Positions 48,055 through 57,567 of a stretch of 64,000 bases of DNA are shown here, piece by piece. The DNA comes from Lysobacter sp. HDW10 (GTDB lineage Bacteria > Pseudomonadota > Gammaproteobacteria > Xanthomonadales > Xanthomonadaceae). The translations under genes were made by a program, and so were the position numbers. The notes beneath the pieces are model-generated. The model was not told the DNA's origin. It did not search any database and worked only from the letters and a program-made list of their open reading frames with translations. The DNA lies in NCBI RefSeq assembly GCF_011300685.1, contig NZ_CP049864.1, positions 1,976,885 to 2,040,884 on the forward strand, written 5' to 3'. The first letter of the stretch is position 1; each line of letters starts with the position of its first letter.

Positions 48055-48684
48055 TTAGCCGCTACGTGCTGCACGCCAACTGGCCCATAGCACACTGAAA
48101 CGTCCGACCTTGCCGTTTGAGGCTGTGACGCGACGATCGGCGACCGAATCCAACAGGCGCCGCGCACGTGGGCCATGCGCATTGCCCTCACCGAGTGTGG
48201 CGTTCGGCACACGACCGGCTGAAATCATCATCGTTCTGAGCAGTCGTTCAGGTTGAACGGCAAACGTGCCGCCGAATACCCTGTGCTCCGCCATCGCGAC
48301 AGATCGCGCAAAGCCATCCAGTGTTCGCGCGACGGCGTCGATATCGCCTGAGATGCCCGCATCGCGTTCTCTGAGTGCACCCATTTCGTTGGCAATGCTG
48401 CCCCAATCAACGTTTAAAGGCTGCAGCACACTGCTCAATGGGTGACGACGCGCGCCCTTGGCCCAGCCGCGCAGTTCTTCTTGCCACCAGGCGAGCTTGG
48501 CCAAGCCCGGTGTCGCATCCTCGCCCGACCAAGCGGCCATCGCCAACTCATCGAGCCACGCAAACCAGACCCATGCCATTTCGCGTGTATTCGCAGGCAC
48601 AAAAAGCTCGGCGATTTCCCATTCGGGCCAATGTGCACACCACTTGTCACGCGCGGCCTGCAGCGTCACCGTTGTATCCGACAT
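48055..48684 (-). CDS. Squalene/phytoene synthase-like protein, degenerate
   Basis: 209 residues, start ATG at 48684 overlapping the preceding phosphatase stop by one base. The helical pattern and FVPANTREMAWVWFAWLDELA followed by PGLAKLAWWQEELRGWA resemble the trans-isoprenyl synthase / NDUFAF6-like group, but the two Asp-rich DxxxD catalytic motifs are absent or reduced (ELAMAAWSGED). It is therefore probably not a prenyl-transferring enzyme, perhaps an assembly or lipid-binding factor. Family membership is a pattern judgement. It is the last gene of the mtaD-ubiG-gph run. Confidence 0.5.
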   Translation of the reverse strand: MSDTTVTLQAARDKWCAHWPEWEIAELFVPANTREMAWVWFAWLDELAMAAWSGEDATPGLAKLAWWQEELRGWAKGARRHPLSSVLQPLNVDWGSIANEMGALRERDAGISGDIDAVARTLDGFARSVAMAEHRVFGGTFAVQPERLLRTMMISAGRVPNATLGEGNAHGPRARRLLDSVADRRVTASNGKVGRFSVLWASWRAARSG

Positions 48685-49346
48685 CAGGGCCACACGTCTG
48701 CAGCAACAAGTGTGGAAATGTCATCGATCATCAGATCGGCACCCCAAGTTTCAGGATCATCGCCTTCTAATCGGTAACCCCACAACGCGACGATCGAACG
48801 CATGTCGGCGGCGCGCGCGGCTTGAATATCGCGCTCGTCGTCTCCGACGTACACACACTGGTCGACTGAGACACCCATGTCTGCAGTAGCGTGCAAGAGT
48901 GGCATCGGATGCGGCTTGCGTTCTGCCAATGTGTCACCGCCGATCAATACTTCGCTGCGCGTCATCCAGCCGAGTTTTTCGACGATATCGCGCGCAAGAC
49001 CTTCGGGCTTGTTGGTAATGATGCCCCAACGCACGCCTGCGTCTTCGAGTGTTTGCAGAAAGGCCTCGACGCCCGCAAACGGACGCCCGTGTGCACCTGA
49101 TTCTTTGGCGTACACCGACAAGAATTCCGGCACGTGTGCAATGCGAGTGGCTTCATCCCATTCCGGGAATGCCGCACCAATCATGGCGCGTGAACCTTTC
49201 GACACATGCGGACGCAGATCGACCAAGGCCATAGGCGCAGCATTGCGTGCGGCTTTCATCACATTGATCGTCGCCAACATATCGGGCGCGCTGTCTAACA
49301 AAGTGCCGTCTAGATCGAACAGCACAACCTTGGGAAAACCCGCCAT
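48684..49346 (-). CDS. gph: HAD phosphatase, Gph- or MupP-like
   Basis: A 220-residue HAD hydrolase with motif I VVLFDLDGTLLDSAPD, motif II IITNKPEG, a lysine in AERKPHPMPLL, and motif IV YVGDDERDIQAA. It is annotatable as phosphoglycolate phosphatase. The order mtaD-ubiG-this gene is also that of the Pseudomonas PA3170-PA3171-PA3172 region, where the HAD protein is MupP, the MurNAc-6-phosphate phosphatase of cell-wall recycling. Both functions remain possible. Its ATG is one base after the ubiG stop region. Confidence 0.82.
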   Translation of the reverse strand: MAGFPKVVLFDLDGTLLDSAPDMLATINVMKAARNAAPMALVDLRPHVSKGSRAMIGAAFPEWDEATRIAHVPEFLSVYAKESGAHGRPFAGVEAFLQTLEDAGVRWGIITNKPEGLARDIVEKLGWMTRSEVLIGGDTLAERKPHPMPLLHATADMGVSVDQCVYVGDDERDIQAARAADMRSIVALWGYRLEGDDPETWGADLMIDDISTLVAADVWP

Positions 49347-49347
49347 C

Positions 49348-50055
49348 TCAAACAGGTTTCCGCGCAGTCGCGAGATAGTTGATGTCGGTTCTCGTGCTCA
49401 AGCGCGCACGGCTCACCAACGGCAGGTACTCAATGCCGCGCACGTCGTCCAAGCTGAGCCCTGCATCGCGCACGCCTTGTGCCAATTCAGCGGGCTTGAT
49501 GAAGTCACGGTACTGGTGCGTGCCTGTCGGCAACAGTCGCGCCACGTACTCGGCCCCGACAATGGCCAATGCAAAGGCCGCAGGCGTGCGATTCAATGTG
49601 GACATACACAAGGTGCCACCGGGCTTCAACAAGCGCGCACAGGCCGCCAAAATGGCACCGGGATCTGGGACGTGCTCGAGCATTTCCATGCAGGTCACAA
49701 CGTCGTACTGGCCTGCGCGTGTTTCAGCCAAGTCTTCTACCGGTGTCAGCAAGTACTCGACATCCACGCCCGCATCCAAAGCGTGCAACTTCGCCACTTC
49801 GATCAACTCATGTGCCAAATCAATCGCGGTGACGTCTGCACCATTGCGCGCCATGGCCTCACTCAATAGTCCACCGCCACAGCCGACATCCAGCACCTTG
49901 GCACCGGCAAGCGGTGCTTGCGCTTCGATATAGGCAAGTCGCACCGGATTCAGCACGTGCAGTGCTTTTTGTGGGCCTTGCGCGTCCCACCAGCGACTGG
50001 CCAGTGCACCAAACTTATCGAGTTCGGCTTGGCGTGCGTTGACGTGCACCGTCAT
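49348..50055 (-). CDS. ubiG: Ubiquinone biosynthesis O-methyltransferase
   Basis: SAM-dependent methylation of two hydroxyls in ubiquinone synthesis. Start ATG at 50055 overlaps mtaD by four bases, giving 235 residues. The class I SAM motif is [16 protein letters not shown], motif II region is [19 protein letters not shown], and [14 protein letters not shown] follows. The product S-adenosylhomocysteine is a substrate class for the neighbouring MtaD. Confidence 0.95.
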   Translation of the reverse strand: MTVHVNARQAELDKFGALASRWWDAQGPQKALHVLNPVRLAYIEAQAPLAGAKVLDVGCGGGLLSEAMARNGADVTAIDLAHELIEVAKLHALDAGVDVEYLLTPVEDLAETRAGQYDVVTCMEMLEHVPDPGAILAACARLLKPGGTLCMSTLNRTPAAFALAIVGAEYVARLLPTGTHQYRDFIKPAELAQGVRDAGLSLDDVRGIEYLPLVSRARLSTRTDINYLATARKPV

Positions 50056-51398
50056 CGCGCGGCTCCCACGGCAGCGATTTTTTTCTGCCACGTGCGGGCG
50101 TTGGCCAATACGGCTTGCTCATCCATGTCGACCAAGATGCGCTGTTCCAATTTTTGCTTGCCTGCAATCCAAACGTCGCTGACATCATTGCGCGTAGCCG
50201 CGTAAACGATTTGAGAAATCACGTGATACAGCGGCTGCGTTTCGACGGATGACAAATCAATGCAGGCGAGATCCGCTTGTTTGCCGATTTCGATGGAACC
50301 AATGGCATGGTCCAGATGCATGGCCTTTGCGCCACCCAGGGTCGCGGCACGCAAAGCCTCGGGCGCGGACAGTGCTGAGGCGTCGTCTGCCACTGCCTTG
50401 GCCAAAATTGCCGCCGTGCGGGTTTCGCCAATCATGTCGAGGTCGTTATTGCTGGCGACGCCATCGGTACCGATCGCCACATTCACGCCGGCCTTCATCA
50501 AGGCACATGCCGGGCAGAATCCAGAAGCCAACTTGAGGTTGGATTCGGGGCAATGCACAACGCTGACACCGTGCTCAGAACACAAATGAATTTCTTCGTT
50601 GGTGAGTTGCGTCATATGGACCGCCATCAACCCTCGGTTAATCAAACCGAGACGTCGCAGGCGTTCAATGGGCCGCACACCGTAGTCGGCGATGGATTGC
50701 TCGACTTCTTGCGCTGTTTCGTGCAAATGCAAATGCACCGGAATACCGAGCTTTTCCGACATGTCTCTGACACGCGCGAAATTGTCATCGTCAACGGTGT
50801 ACGGCGCATGTGGTGCCATGGACGTGGTGATCAGCGGCTTGCCGTTCAGCGCATGATGCACTTCTTCGGCGCGCGCAAAGTACTCATCGTCGTCCTTTGC
50901 CCACGCTGTGGGGAAATCAATCACCGGCAGCCCGACTCGGACACGGAAGCCCAGTGCCTCATAGGTCTTGGCTTGGATGTCCGGAAAGAAGTAGTTTTCG
51001 TTACAGGTCGTCGTGCCACAGCGCAGCATTTCAGCGACCGCATGCGTACAGCCCGCTTCGACAAAGTCCGGCCCGATCACGGCACCTTCGATCGGCCAAA
51101 TGTGTTGTTGCAGCCAAACCTTGAGCGGCAGATCATCGGCCACGCCCCGCATCAGACTCATCGGGTTGTGCGTATGGGCATTCACGAAGCCTGGAATCAA
51201 TGCGGCATTCGGGCGACGCACGGTTTTCGCAGCGGTGTACTGTTGATGCGCCTCTGCAATCGGCAGGATATCGACGATGGCGTCGTCACGAATCACTACG
51301 GCATGCGCTTCCAGCACGACCGCGTGCGGCACCACCGGCACCACATAGCCGGCTTCAATCAGAACATCACAAGCTTGCGGTGCGTTTTCTTTTTGCAT
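50052..51398 (-). CDS. mtaD: 5-Methylthioadenosine/S-adenosylhomocysteine deaminase (TRZ/ATZ family)
   Basis: An amidohydrolase deaminating MTA or SAH to the inosine analogues, 448 residues. Zinc ligands are [13 protein letters not shown], a [11 protein letters not shown] histidine and [14 protein letters not shown] conserved PGFVNAHTH follows the beta-sandwich start. The gene heads a run with ubiG, and is functionally linked to mtnBCD, in which MTA would enter salvage through the deaminated form. Substrate preference is inferred. Start ATG at 51398. Confidence 0.86.
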   Translation of the reverse strand: MQKENAPQACDVLIEAGYVVPVVPHAVVLEAHAVVIRDDAIVDILPIAEAHQQYTAAKTVRRPNAALIPGFVNAHTHNPMSLMRGVADDLPLKVWLQQHIWPIEGAVIGPDFVEAGCTHAVAEMLRCGTTTCNENYFFPDIQAKTYEALGFRVRVGLPVIDFPTAWAKDDDEYFARAEEVHHALNGKPLITTSMAPHAPYTVDDDNFARVRDMSEKLGIPVHLHLHETAQEVEQSIADYGVRPIERLRRLGLINRGLMAVHMTQLTNEEIHLCSEHGVSVVHCPESNLKLASGFCPACALMKAGVNVAIGTDGVASNNDLDMIGETRTAAILAKAVADDASALSAPEALRAATLGGAKAMHLDHAIGSIEIGKQADLACIDLSSVETQPLYHVISQIVYAATRNDVSDVWIAGKQKLEQRILVDMDEQAVLANARTWQKKIAAVGAAR

Positions 51399-51484
51399 CT
51401 TCTCTCGACTCTTCCAAATAGCGGCGCTTTGCGTAGCGCGTCAACATGCTTGACGCGACGCCAAGACACCTTCTTGGAACTGTA

Positions 51485-52051
51485 TTACTTCACGCGGCTC
51501 ACGTATTCGCCGCTGCGCGTGTCGACTTTGATGATTTCTTCTTGACCGACGAACAAGGGCACACGAACGACCGCGCCGGTTTCCAACACCGCCGGCTTAC
51601 CGCCGCCACCCGAGGTATCACCACGGACGCCCGGATCGGTTTCGGTAATTTTCAATTCAACAAAGTTCGGCGGCTGCACAGCGATCGGCGTGCCATTCCA
51701 CAAGGTCACGACACAGTCTTCTTCGCCCTTCAACCACTTTTCAGCGCCGCCCATACCGGATTTGTCGGCTTGCACCTGTTCAAAACTCTCCGGATTCATG
51801 AAGTGCCAGTATTCGCCATCGCTGTAGAGATACTGCATATCGGTGTCCATCACGTCCGCGACTTCTACGCTATCGGTCGCCTTCATGGTGATTTCTTGCA
51901 CGCGGCCGTTCTTAATGTTGCGAAACTTCATGCGCGTAAAGGCTTGGCCTTTGCCCGGCTTCACGTATTCGGTTTCCGTAATGACGCAAGGGTCGTTGTT
52001 GACCAAAATCTTTTGGCCGTTCTTGACGTCGTTCATACCCAAAGTGGCCAT
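51485..52051 (-). CDS. efp: Elongation factor P
   Basis: Relieves ribosome stalling at polyproline. The 188-residue protein has the three EF-P domains, with the tip loop KPGKGQAF placing Lys34 for beta-lysylation. This matches the presence of epmB, divergently transcribed 92 bases away; epmA (genX) is not in the window. ATG at 52051 is preceded by GGAGATAC. Confidence 0.97.
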   Translation of the reverse strand: MATLGMNDVKNGQKILVNNDPCVITETEYVKPGKGQAFTRMKFRNIKNGRVQEITMKATDSVEVADVMDTDMQYLYSDGEYWHFMNPESFEQVQADKSGMGGAEKWLKGEEDCVVTLWNGTPIAVQPPNFVELKITETDPGVRGDTSGGGGKPAVLETGAVVRVPLFVGQEEIIKVDTRSGEYVSRVK

Positions 52052-52143
52052 CGCCGGTATCTCCTGAAGCTGGGGGTCGAAGCAACGTGCCGCAACCGAA
52101 TAAAATAGTGTCCCCGGACATCCTGCCCGGAATTAGACCGTCA

Positions 52144-53154
52144 ATGATACCTGCAGCCCTCCCCGCCCAAAAGTCCGAACCGAGCTGGCAAGCCGCTTGG
52201 CGCAATGCCGTGACCGACCCCTACGACTTGCTCTCGCGCCTGAACTTGGGTCATTTGTCGGCCACGGTGTCCGCCGAGGCACGGGCGCAATTCCCCTTGC
52301 GGGTTCCGGAAGCTTTCGTGGCGCGCATGGTCTCGGGTGACCCCCACGACCCCCTGCTCCGGCAGGTGCTGCCATTGGACGCCGAGTGTTTGGACGTTCC
52401 GGGCTTCAGTTTCGACGCAGTGGGCGACGGAAAAGCTCTGGCTGCGCACGGGGTCCTGCACAAATATGCGGGCCGTGTCTTGCTGGTCACGACCGGCAGT
52501 TGTGCCATCCACTGCCGCTACTGCTTTCGACGCCACTTCCCCTATGCCGACGAAACGGCCTCGATCAACGACTGGGATGCTGCTGTCGCCTACATAGCGT
52601 ATGACAGTTCGATTACGGAGGTCATCTTGTCAGGGGGCGATCCCCTGTCGCTGTCTACGCCCAAGCTATCGGCACTCACCACCCAGCTCTCGCGTGTCGA
52701 CCATGTGCAACGTTTGCGCATCCACTCGCGCCTGCCCGTCGTGTTGCCCGAGCGTGTCGATGATGCGTTGGTCACTTGGCTCAGTACCATTGAGCGACCC
52801 GTCACTTGGGTCGTGCATGCGAACCATGCGAATGAATTCGACCGCGCGGTTGCCGAAGCGCTCCAGCGCATTCGATTGCCACATGTCACGCTGTTGAACC
52901 AAGCGGTCTTGTTGCGTGGCGTCAACGATTCGGTAGACGCGCTCGCAGATTTGAGTGAAAAGGCTTATGCGCAGGGCGTCTTGCCTTACTACCTACACTT
53001 ATTAGATCGTGTGCATGGCACCGCGCACTTTGAAGTCAACGAACAAGACGCAAAAGCGTTGATAGTGGGATTGCGCGCACGTTTGCCCGGTTATCTGGTG
53101 CCCAGACTTGCGCGTGAAACCGAAGGCCACGACAGCAAAGATTTGTTGGCCTGA
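52144..53154 (+). CDS. epmB: EF-P beta-lysine modification protein EpmB (lysine 2,3-aminomutase type)
   Basis: A radical SAM enzyme converting L-lysine to beta-lysine for EF-P Lys34. I take the ATG at 52144 (336 residues); an in-frame GTG at 52087 would add 19 non-conserved residues. The radical SAM cluster motif is CAIHCRYCFRRHFPYA (CxxxCxxC). PLP lysine and GGDPLS (SGGDPLSL) motifs are visible. Divergent from efp. No strong Shine-Dalgarno sequence is visible. Confidence 0.93.
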   Translation: MIPAALPAQKSEPSWQAAWRNAVTDPYDLLSRLNLGHLSATVSAEARAQFPLRVPEAFVARMVSGDPHDPLLRQVLPLDAECLDVPGFSFDAVGDGKALAAHGVLHKYAGRVLLVTTGSCAIHCRYCFRRHFPYADETASINDWDAAVAYIAYDSSITEVILSGGDPLSLSTPKLSALTTQLSRVDHVQRLRIHSRLPVVLPERVDDALVTWLSTIERPVTWVVHANHANEFDRAVAEALQRIRLPHVTLLNQAVLLRGVNDSVDALADLSEKAYAQGVLPYYLHLLDRVHGTAHFEVNEQDAKALIVGLRARLPGYLVPRLARETEGHDSKDLLA

Positions 53155-53240
53155 AGGACGACGACTTCATAACAGACTAAAATTTCGCTTATAAAGAGTG
53201 TGTCTGCTTTCCAAAGATTCAGCCCCAGGATCCCAGTGCA

Positions 53241-55316
53241 ATGGCAAAACAGGAAAATCTAACCATCCGCGTCCTTGTCATTGATGACAGGCCAGAAGAT
53301 GCGGAAGCGTTGGTCAGCGGCTTGCGAAATGAAGGGCTGCCTGTTCGTGCCACCCGTCCTGCCTCCACTGATGAGCTCTTGAGCTGCCTCACCCAACAAT
53401 CTTTTGAGTTGGTCATTTCCCAACAGAACAGCACGCTCGTCCCGTTCAAACTCTTGGTTGAAGAAGTCCACAAGACCGGCAAAGACCTGCCCGTGATCAT
53501 GGTGTTGGAGAAGTTCGAACAAGAAAGCGTGTCTGAAGCGATCCGCATGGGCGTCGATGCTTTGGCCCTGAGCTGGGTACCCGGCAACGTCTTGAAGGTC
53601 GTCCAACGCGAATTCCAATTGTTGACCGGCCGCCGTGACCTGCGCCGACTTGAAGCGAGCTTGCGCGAAAGCGAGCGTCGTTGCGATGCATTGATTGACT
53701 CCTCGCGTGAGCCGATCGCCTATGTGCACGAGGGCATGCATATTCGCGCCAACCCGGCTTATTTGGAAATGTTCGGCTACGAAGATTTCGAAGACGTTGA
53801 AGGCATGTCGATCCTTGACATGATTGCGCCCTCGGATTCCGATCGCTTCAAGAAACTCCTGAAAGGCTTTTCCAAAGGCGAAGTATCGACGGATGATCGT
53901 CAGGAAGTTCAAGCACGCGATGCAGAAGGCAAGAACTTCGCCGCGTCGATGGAGTTCTCGCATGCCGAATATGAAGGTGAAGCCTGCCTTCAAATCATCT
54001 TCCGTCGCCAAGAGCTGTCTGCCGATCTTGCCCAAGAGATCGATGATCTGAAGCGCCGCGACGTGGCGACCGGGTTGATCAATCGCCCGACCTTCTTGCA
54101 ATCGCTTGAGCACGCCGTGTCTGGCGCAGCGAGCAATGGCGATGTGCATGGCCTGTTGCAGATTCAATTGGATCATTACAGCCAGTTGCTCAATCAGCTG
54201 GGCATGGATGCGGCCGACAAATTCATGCGTGCCTTGGGCGATCGAATCCGCCCGCTCATGACGGAAAAGGCGGAGCTTGCGCGCTTGGGTGAGTCTTCGC
54301 TTGCGATCTTGGTTCGTCATGCGCCGCACACAGAAACGCGCGCGCTCGCCGAATCGATTGTTGACGTGGTTCGCGCAAATATCTTCAAAATTGAAGACCA
54401 ATCGATTACAGCCACGGCCAGTGTCGCTGCGGTGCAAATCGGTGAACGCAATGCGCAAGTGACGCGTGTCTTGCGCCGTGCTGAAGACCTCATCAATACC
54501 GCCGTCGGCCTTGGCGGTAATCGCTTTGAAATGTTCGATCCAAGCGAAGTGGACCGTGCCGAAGAGGCGCGTATCGAAGCGTGGGTGCAACGCATTCGCC
54601 AAGCGATCGATTCGAACCAGTTGATTCTGCACTTCCAACCCATTGCGAACTTGCTCGGCGATCCGCAGCCCTTCTATGAGTCTTATTTGCGCTTGCTCGA
54701 CGTGTCCGGCGAAGCCATCGCACCCGGCGCATTTTTGGCGATTGCAGAAGAACGCGACATGATTCGTGAAATCGACAGCATCGTGATCGATCGCGCCGCG
54801 CAAACTTTGGCTTCGAACGTGACCGAACCCCTCACTCGAATTTTGGCGCAAATCAGTAAATCCGCCTTGTCGGATCCTGCGCTTGCGGATGAAGTGGGTG
54901 CCGTCATCTCGAAGTACAACTTGCAGCCGGGTCAATTGCTGTTGCTCACGCACGAGTCCAGCGTGTCGACACAACTCGTGCAGGCCGCAGAACTCAAGAC
55001 GGCTTTGGACAAAATCGGTAGTGGCTTGGTCATCGGTCAGTTCGGTGCCGGTCTTAACTCGTTCCAACTGATGGCGCATTTGAAGCCGAAATTCGTCAAA
55101 CTCGATGTCAGCTTCATGACGGACTTTGCCAAGTCACCCGAACAGCAAAACAAAGTGCGCCAGTTGGCAGAAGCGGCCAAAGCCGCAGGTATCCCGACCA
55201 TTGCACCGCAGGTGTCAGATACCGCTTCGATGACCACCCTGTTCACCAATAGCGTCGAGTTTGTCGAAGGCAACTTCCTGTCACCCCCCGGACCGAATCT
55301 CGAATTCGAGTTCTAA
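53241..55316 (+). CDS. fimX: FimX-like c-di-GMP effector (REC-PAS-GGDEF-EAL, degenerate)
   Basis: Type IV pilus/twitching regulator. It has 691 residues, the same length as P. aeruginosa FimX as I recall it. The REC domain (about 8-125) lacks the phosphoacceptor Asp (FELVISQQN). PAS (about 145-245) has SREPIAYVHEGMHIRANPAY. GGDEF is degenerate (RLGESSLAILV), and EAL is degenerate (FYESYLRLLD in place of EALLRW; GQFGAGLNSF in place of DDFGxGYSSL). The protein is expected to bind c-di-GMP through its EAL domain and signal to PilZ/PilB rather than turn it over. No pil genes lie in the window. Confidence 0.85.
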   Translation: MAKQENLTIRVLVIDDRPEDAEALVSGLRNEGLPVRATRPASTDELLSCLTQQSFELVISQQNSTLVPFKLLVEEVHKTGKDLPVIMVLEKFEQESVSEAIRMGVDALALSWVPGNVLKVVQREFQLLTGRRDLRRLEASLRESERRCDALIDSSREPIAYVHEGMHIRANPAYLEMFGYEDFEDVEGMSILDMIAPSDSDRFKKLLKGFSKGEVSTDDRQEVQARDAEGKNFAASMEFSHAEYEGEACLQIIFRRQELSADLAQEIDDLKRRDVATGLINRPTFLQSLEHAVSGAASNGDVHGLLQIQLDHYSQLLNQLGMDAADKFMRALGDRIRPLMTEKAELARLGESSLAILVRHAPHTETRALAESIVDVVRANIFKIEDQSITATASVAAVQIGERNAQVTRVLRRAEDLINTAVGLGGNRFEMFDPSEVDRAEEARIEAWVQRIRQAIDSNQLILHFQPIANLLGDPQPFYESYLRLLDVSGEAIAPGAFLAIAEERDMIREIDSIVIDRAAQTLASNVTEPLTRILAQISKSALSDPALADEVGAVISKYNLQPGQLLLLTHESSVSTQLVQAAELKTALDKIGSGLVIGQFGAGLNSFQLMAHLKPKFVKLDVSFMTDFAKSPEQQNKVRQLAEAAKAAGIPTIAPQVSDTASMTTLFTNSVEFVEGNFLSPPGPNLEFEF

Positions 55317-55331
55317 TTCAGCCGCATTGCG

Positions 55332-56192
55332 ATGCACATCAGCGGCCGATTCGCACCCTCGCCTACCGGTCCGCTGCACGCGGGCTCGGTGGTCGCGGCA
55401 CTCGGCAGTTACGTACACGCCAAACGTGCCGGCGGTACGTGGCGCGTTCGAATTGAAGACGTCGATCGCACACGCGAAATCCCTGGCGCAGCGAGCCAGC
55501 AGCTCGAACAGCTCGGCGTACTTGGATTCCATGCAGACGGCGACATTGTTCGCCAGTCTGACCGTGGCCACCTCTACCAAGACGCGCTCAATGCGCTGAT
55601 TGCGCAAGACCGTGCATTCGAGTGCCACTGCAGCAGAACTGACCTCATTGCGCAGGGCGGTATTCATCGCCACTGCGTGGCCGGACAGCGTCGACCGGAT
55701 CCCGCTTGGCGCCTCCGCGTGCCTGCACAGTGCACGATTCAATTTGAAGATGTTCTGCGCGGCTCGCAGTCTCAACGTGTCGACGAATGCGTTGGCGACT
55801 TCGTCCTGAAGCGTTCGGATGGTCATTGGGCTTACCAATTGGCGGTCGTCATCGATGACGCAGCGCAACAGATCACCGAAGTTGTGCGCGGTGCAGACCT
55901 GCTGGATTCAACGGCGCGACAGAGGCTTCTGCAACAGTATTTGTCACTGCCAACACCCACCTATCTGCACCTGCCACTGCTGCTGGACGACGAAGGCAAG
56001 AAATACTCGAAAAGCCTTAATTCCGAGGCAATTACCGCAGTGAATGCAACGCGACACCTGCAACAAGCGTGGCAAATTCTAGGCCAAGAAGCAGTACCTG
56101 ACGACGCACAACTCCCAGTTGAAATTTGGTTGCAACGGGCGATTGATCGCTTTGAGGTCCATCGCATTCCAACCGATTCGGTACAGGCTTGA
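55332..56192 (+). CDS. gluQ: Glutamyl-Q tRNA(Asp) synthetase
   Basis: Attaches glutamate to queuosine in tRNA(Asp), a modification enzyme related to GluRS but lacking the anticodon domain. The 286 residues show GRFAPSPTGPLHAGS (HxGx), a CHCSRTDLIA plus HRHC zinc site near residues 98-116, and the KMSKS-like KYSKSLNS. Starts 16 bases after fimX, so co-transcription is possible. Confidence 0.93.
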   Translation: MHISGRFAPSPTGPLHAGSVVAALGSYVHAKRAGGTWRVRIEDVDRTREIPGAASQQLEQLGVLGFHADGDIVRQSDRGHLYQDALNALIAQDRAFECHCSRTDLIAQGGIHRHCVAGQRRPDPAWRLRVPAQCTIQFEDVLRGSQSQRVDECVGDFVLKRSDGHWAYQLAVVIDDAAQQITEVVRGADLLDSTARQRLLQQYLSLPTPTYLHLPLLLDDEGKKYSKSLNSEAITAVNATRHLQQAWQILGQEAVPDDAQLPVEIWLQRAIDRFEVHRIPTDSVQA

Positions 56193-56270
56193 GACGCACT
56201 AACGCGAATCGAAACCTTTGAAGCCTAGAATCAAAGACATTGAATTCCGAATGGTTCCAGGAGGCTCGTT

Positions 56271-57011
56271 ATGTCATCACGCGTTGCATTTGTCACCGGC
56301 GGTATGGGCGGAATCGGTACCGCAATCGTCAAGCAGCTATCGCAGCAGGGCCATCGGGTCGCCACCAATTACCGAAACGAAGAACGCGGTCGCGCATGGC
56401 AGGCTGACATGAAAGCGCAGGGCTTCGATGTCTTTATCGTCAAAGGCGATGTCACCTCGGCCGAAGACGCCGAGTCGATGGTGAAAGCCGTTGAAGCCGC
56501 ACTGGGTCCCATTGAAGTGCTGGTCAACAACGCAGGTATCACCCGCGACAGCACCTTTCATCGCATGAAGTCCGACCAATGGGGCGACGTCATCAATACC
56601 AACCTCAATTCTTGCTTCAACGTGACCCGGCCCGTGATTGAAGGCATGCGTGAACGCAAGTGGGGCCGAATTATTCAAATTAGCTCTATCAATGGCTTGA
56701 AAGGCCAGTACGGCCAAGCGAACTACGCTGCCGCCAAGGCGGGCATGCACGGCTTCACGATTTCACTCGCGCGTGAAAATGCCCGCAACGGCATTACCGT
56801 CAACACCATTTCTCCGGGCTACATCGCCACCGATATGGTTATGGCCGTGCCCGAGGAAGTCCGTAACAAGATCATTGCCGACATCCCCACGGGTCGTCTG
56901 GGCACCCCCGAAGAAATTGCCTATGGGGTGGTGTTCTTGGCCGGTGACCAAGCCAGCTGGATCACGGGGTCGAATCTGGATATCAACGGCGGCCACCACA
57001 TGGGTTGGTAA
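56271..57011 (+). CDS. phaB: Acetoacetyl-CoA reductase (PhaB type)
   Basis: NADPH-dependent reduction of acetoacetyl-CoA to (R)-3-hydroxybutyryl-CoA for polyhydroxybutyrate. The 246-residue SDR has TGGMGGIGTAIVKQL, NNAGITRDSTFHRM and the catalytic YAAAKAGMHGF. The pattern matches PhaB closely. An SD sequence AGGAGG lies before the ATG. phaR follows 63 bases later; phaC is not in the window. Confidence 0.92.
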   Translation: MSSRVAFVTGGMGGIGTAIVKQLSQQGHRVATNYRNEERGRAWQADMKAQGFDVFIVKGDVTSAEDAESMVKAVEAALGPIEVLVNNAGITRDSTFHRMKSDQWGDVINTNLNSCFNVTRPVIEGMRERKWGRIIQISSINGLKGQYGQANYAAAKAGMHGFTISLARENARNGITVNTISPGYIATDMVMAVPEEVRNKIIADIPTGRLGTPEEIAYGVVFLAGDQASWITGSNLDINGGHHMGW

Positions 57012-57074
57012 AGCGCTTGAAACCATGCACAATGGTGCAGCGCGTCATCTACGGCGCCTGCATCAGGTCAACGC

Positions 57075-57566
57075 ATGAATAAGCTACGAGTCATCAAGAA
57101 GTATCCGAACCGTCGTTTATACGACACAGAAATCTCCAGCTACATCACCGTCGAAGATGTTCGCCAGCTGATTCTGGACGGGCTCGATTTCGAAGTGCGC
57201 GATGCCAAGACAGGCGACGATCTGACGCGTCAGGTGCTGCTGCAAATTATTGCCGAGCACGAGCAGTCGGGTGAACCCGTGTTGACGACGCCGATGCTGA
57301 GTCAAATCATTCGTTTGTACGGTGACAGCATGCAAGGCTTCATGGGCAACTATCTTGAACGCAGCATGCAGCTTTTCATGGATCAACAAGCACAGTTTCG
57401 GCAGCAATTCGGCGGCATGTTAGGCCCATCGCCTTGGACCATGATGAATCAACTGGCCGAGCGAAATATGGAAGTGTGGAAGGACATGCAATCGCAATTC
57501 CTCAATCCGTCCAACCCGCAAACGAACAAAGACGAAGAAACACAGAAGCGCCGCAGCGGAAAATAA
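57075..57566 (+). CDS. phaR: Polyhydroxyalkanoate synthesis regulator PhaR
   Basis: A PHB-granule-sensing repressor of phasin genes. The 163-residue protein begins KLRVIKKYPNRRLYDTEISS, the DNA-binding PHB_acc_N domain, with a PHB-accumulation domain following (LRQVLLQIIAEHEQSGEPV region). Placed directly after phaB, suggesting joint control of PHB metabolism. The next gene starts one base after its stop. Confidence 0.92.
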   Translation: MNKLRVIKKYPNRRLYDTEISSYITVEDVRQLILDGLDFEVRDAKTGDDLTRQVLLQIIAEHEQSGEPVLTTPMLSQIIRLYGDSMQGFMGNYLERSMQLFMDQQAQFRQQFGGMLGPSPWTMMNQLAERNMEVWKDMQSQFLNPSNPQTNKDEETQKRRSGK

Positions 57567-57567
57567 G

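Noticed and set aside
53259-55079. A 606-residue frame antisense to fimX
   Set aside because: It mirrors fimX exactly, has no ribosome-binding site or recognisable domain, and the sense gene has clear homology.
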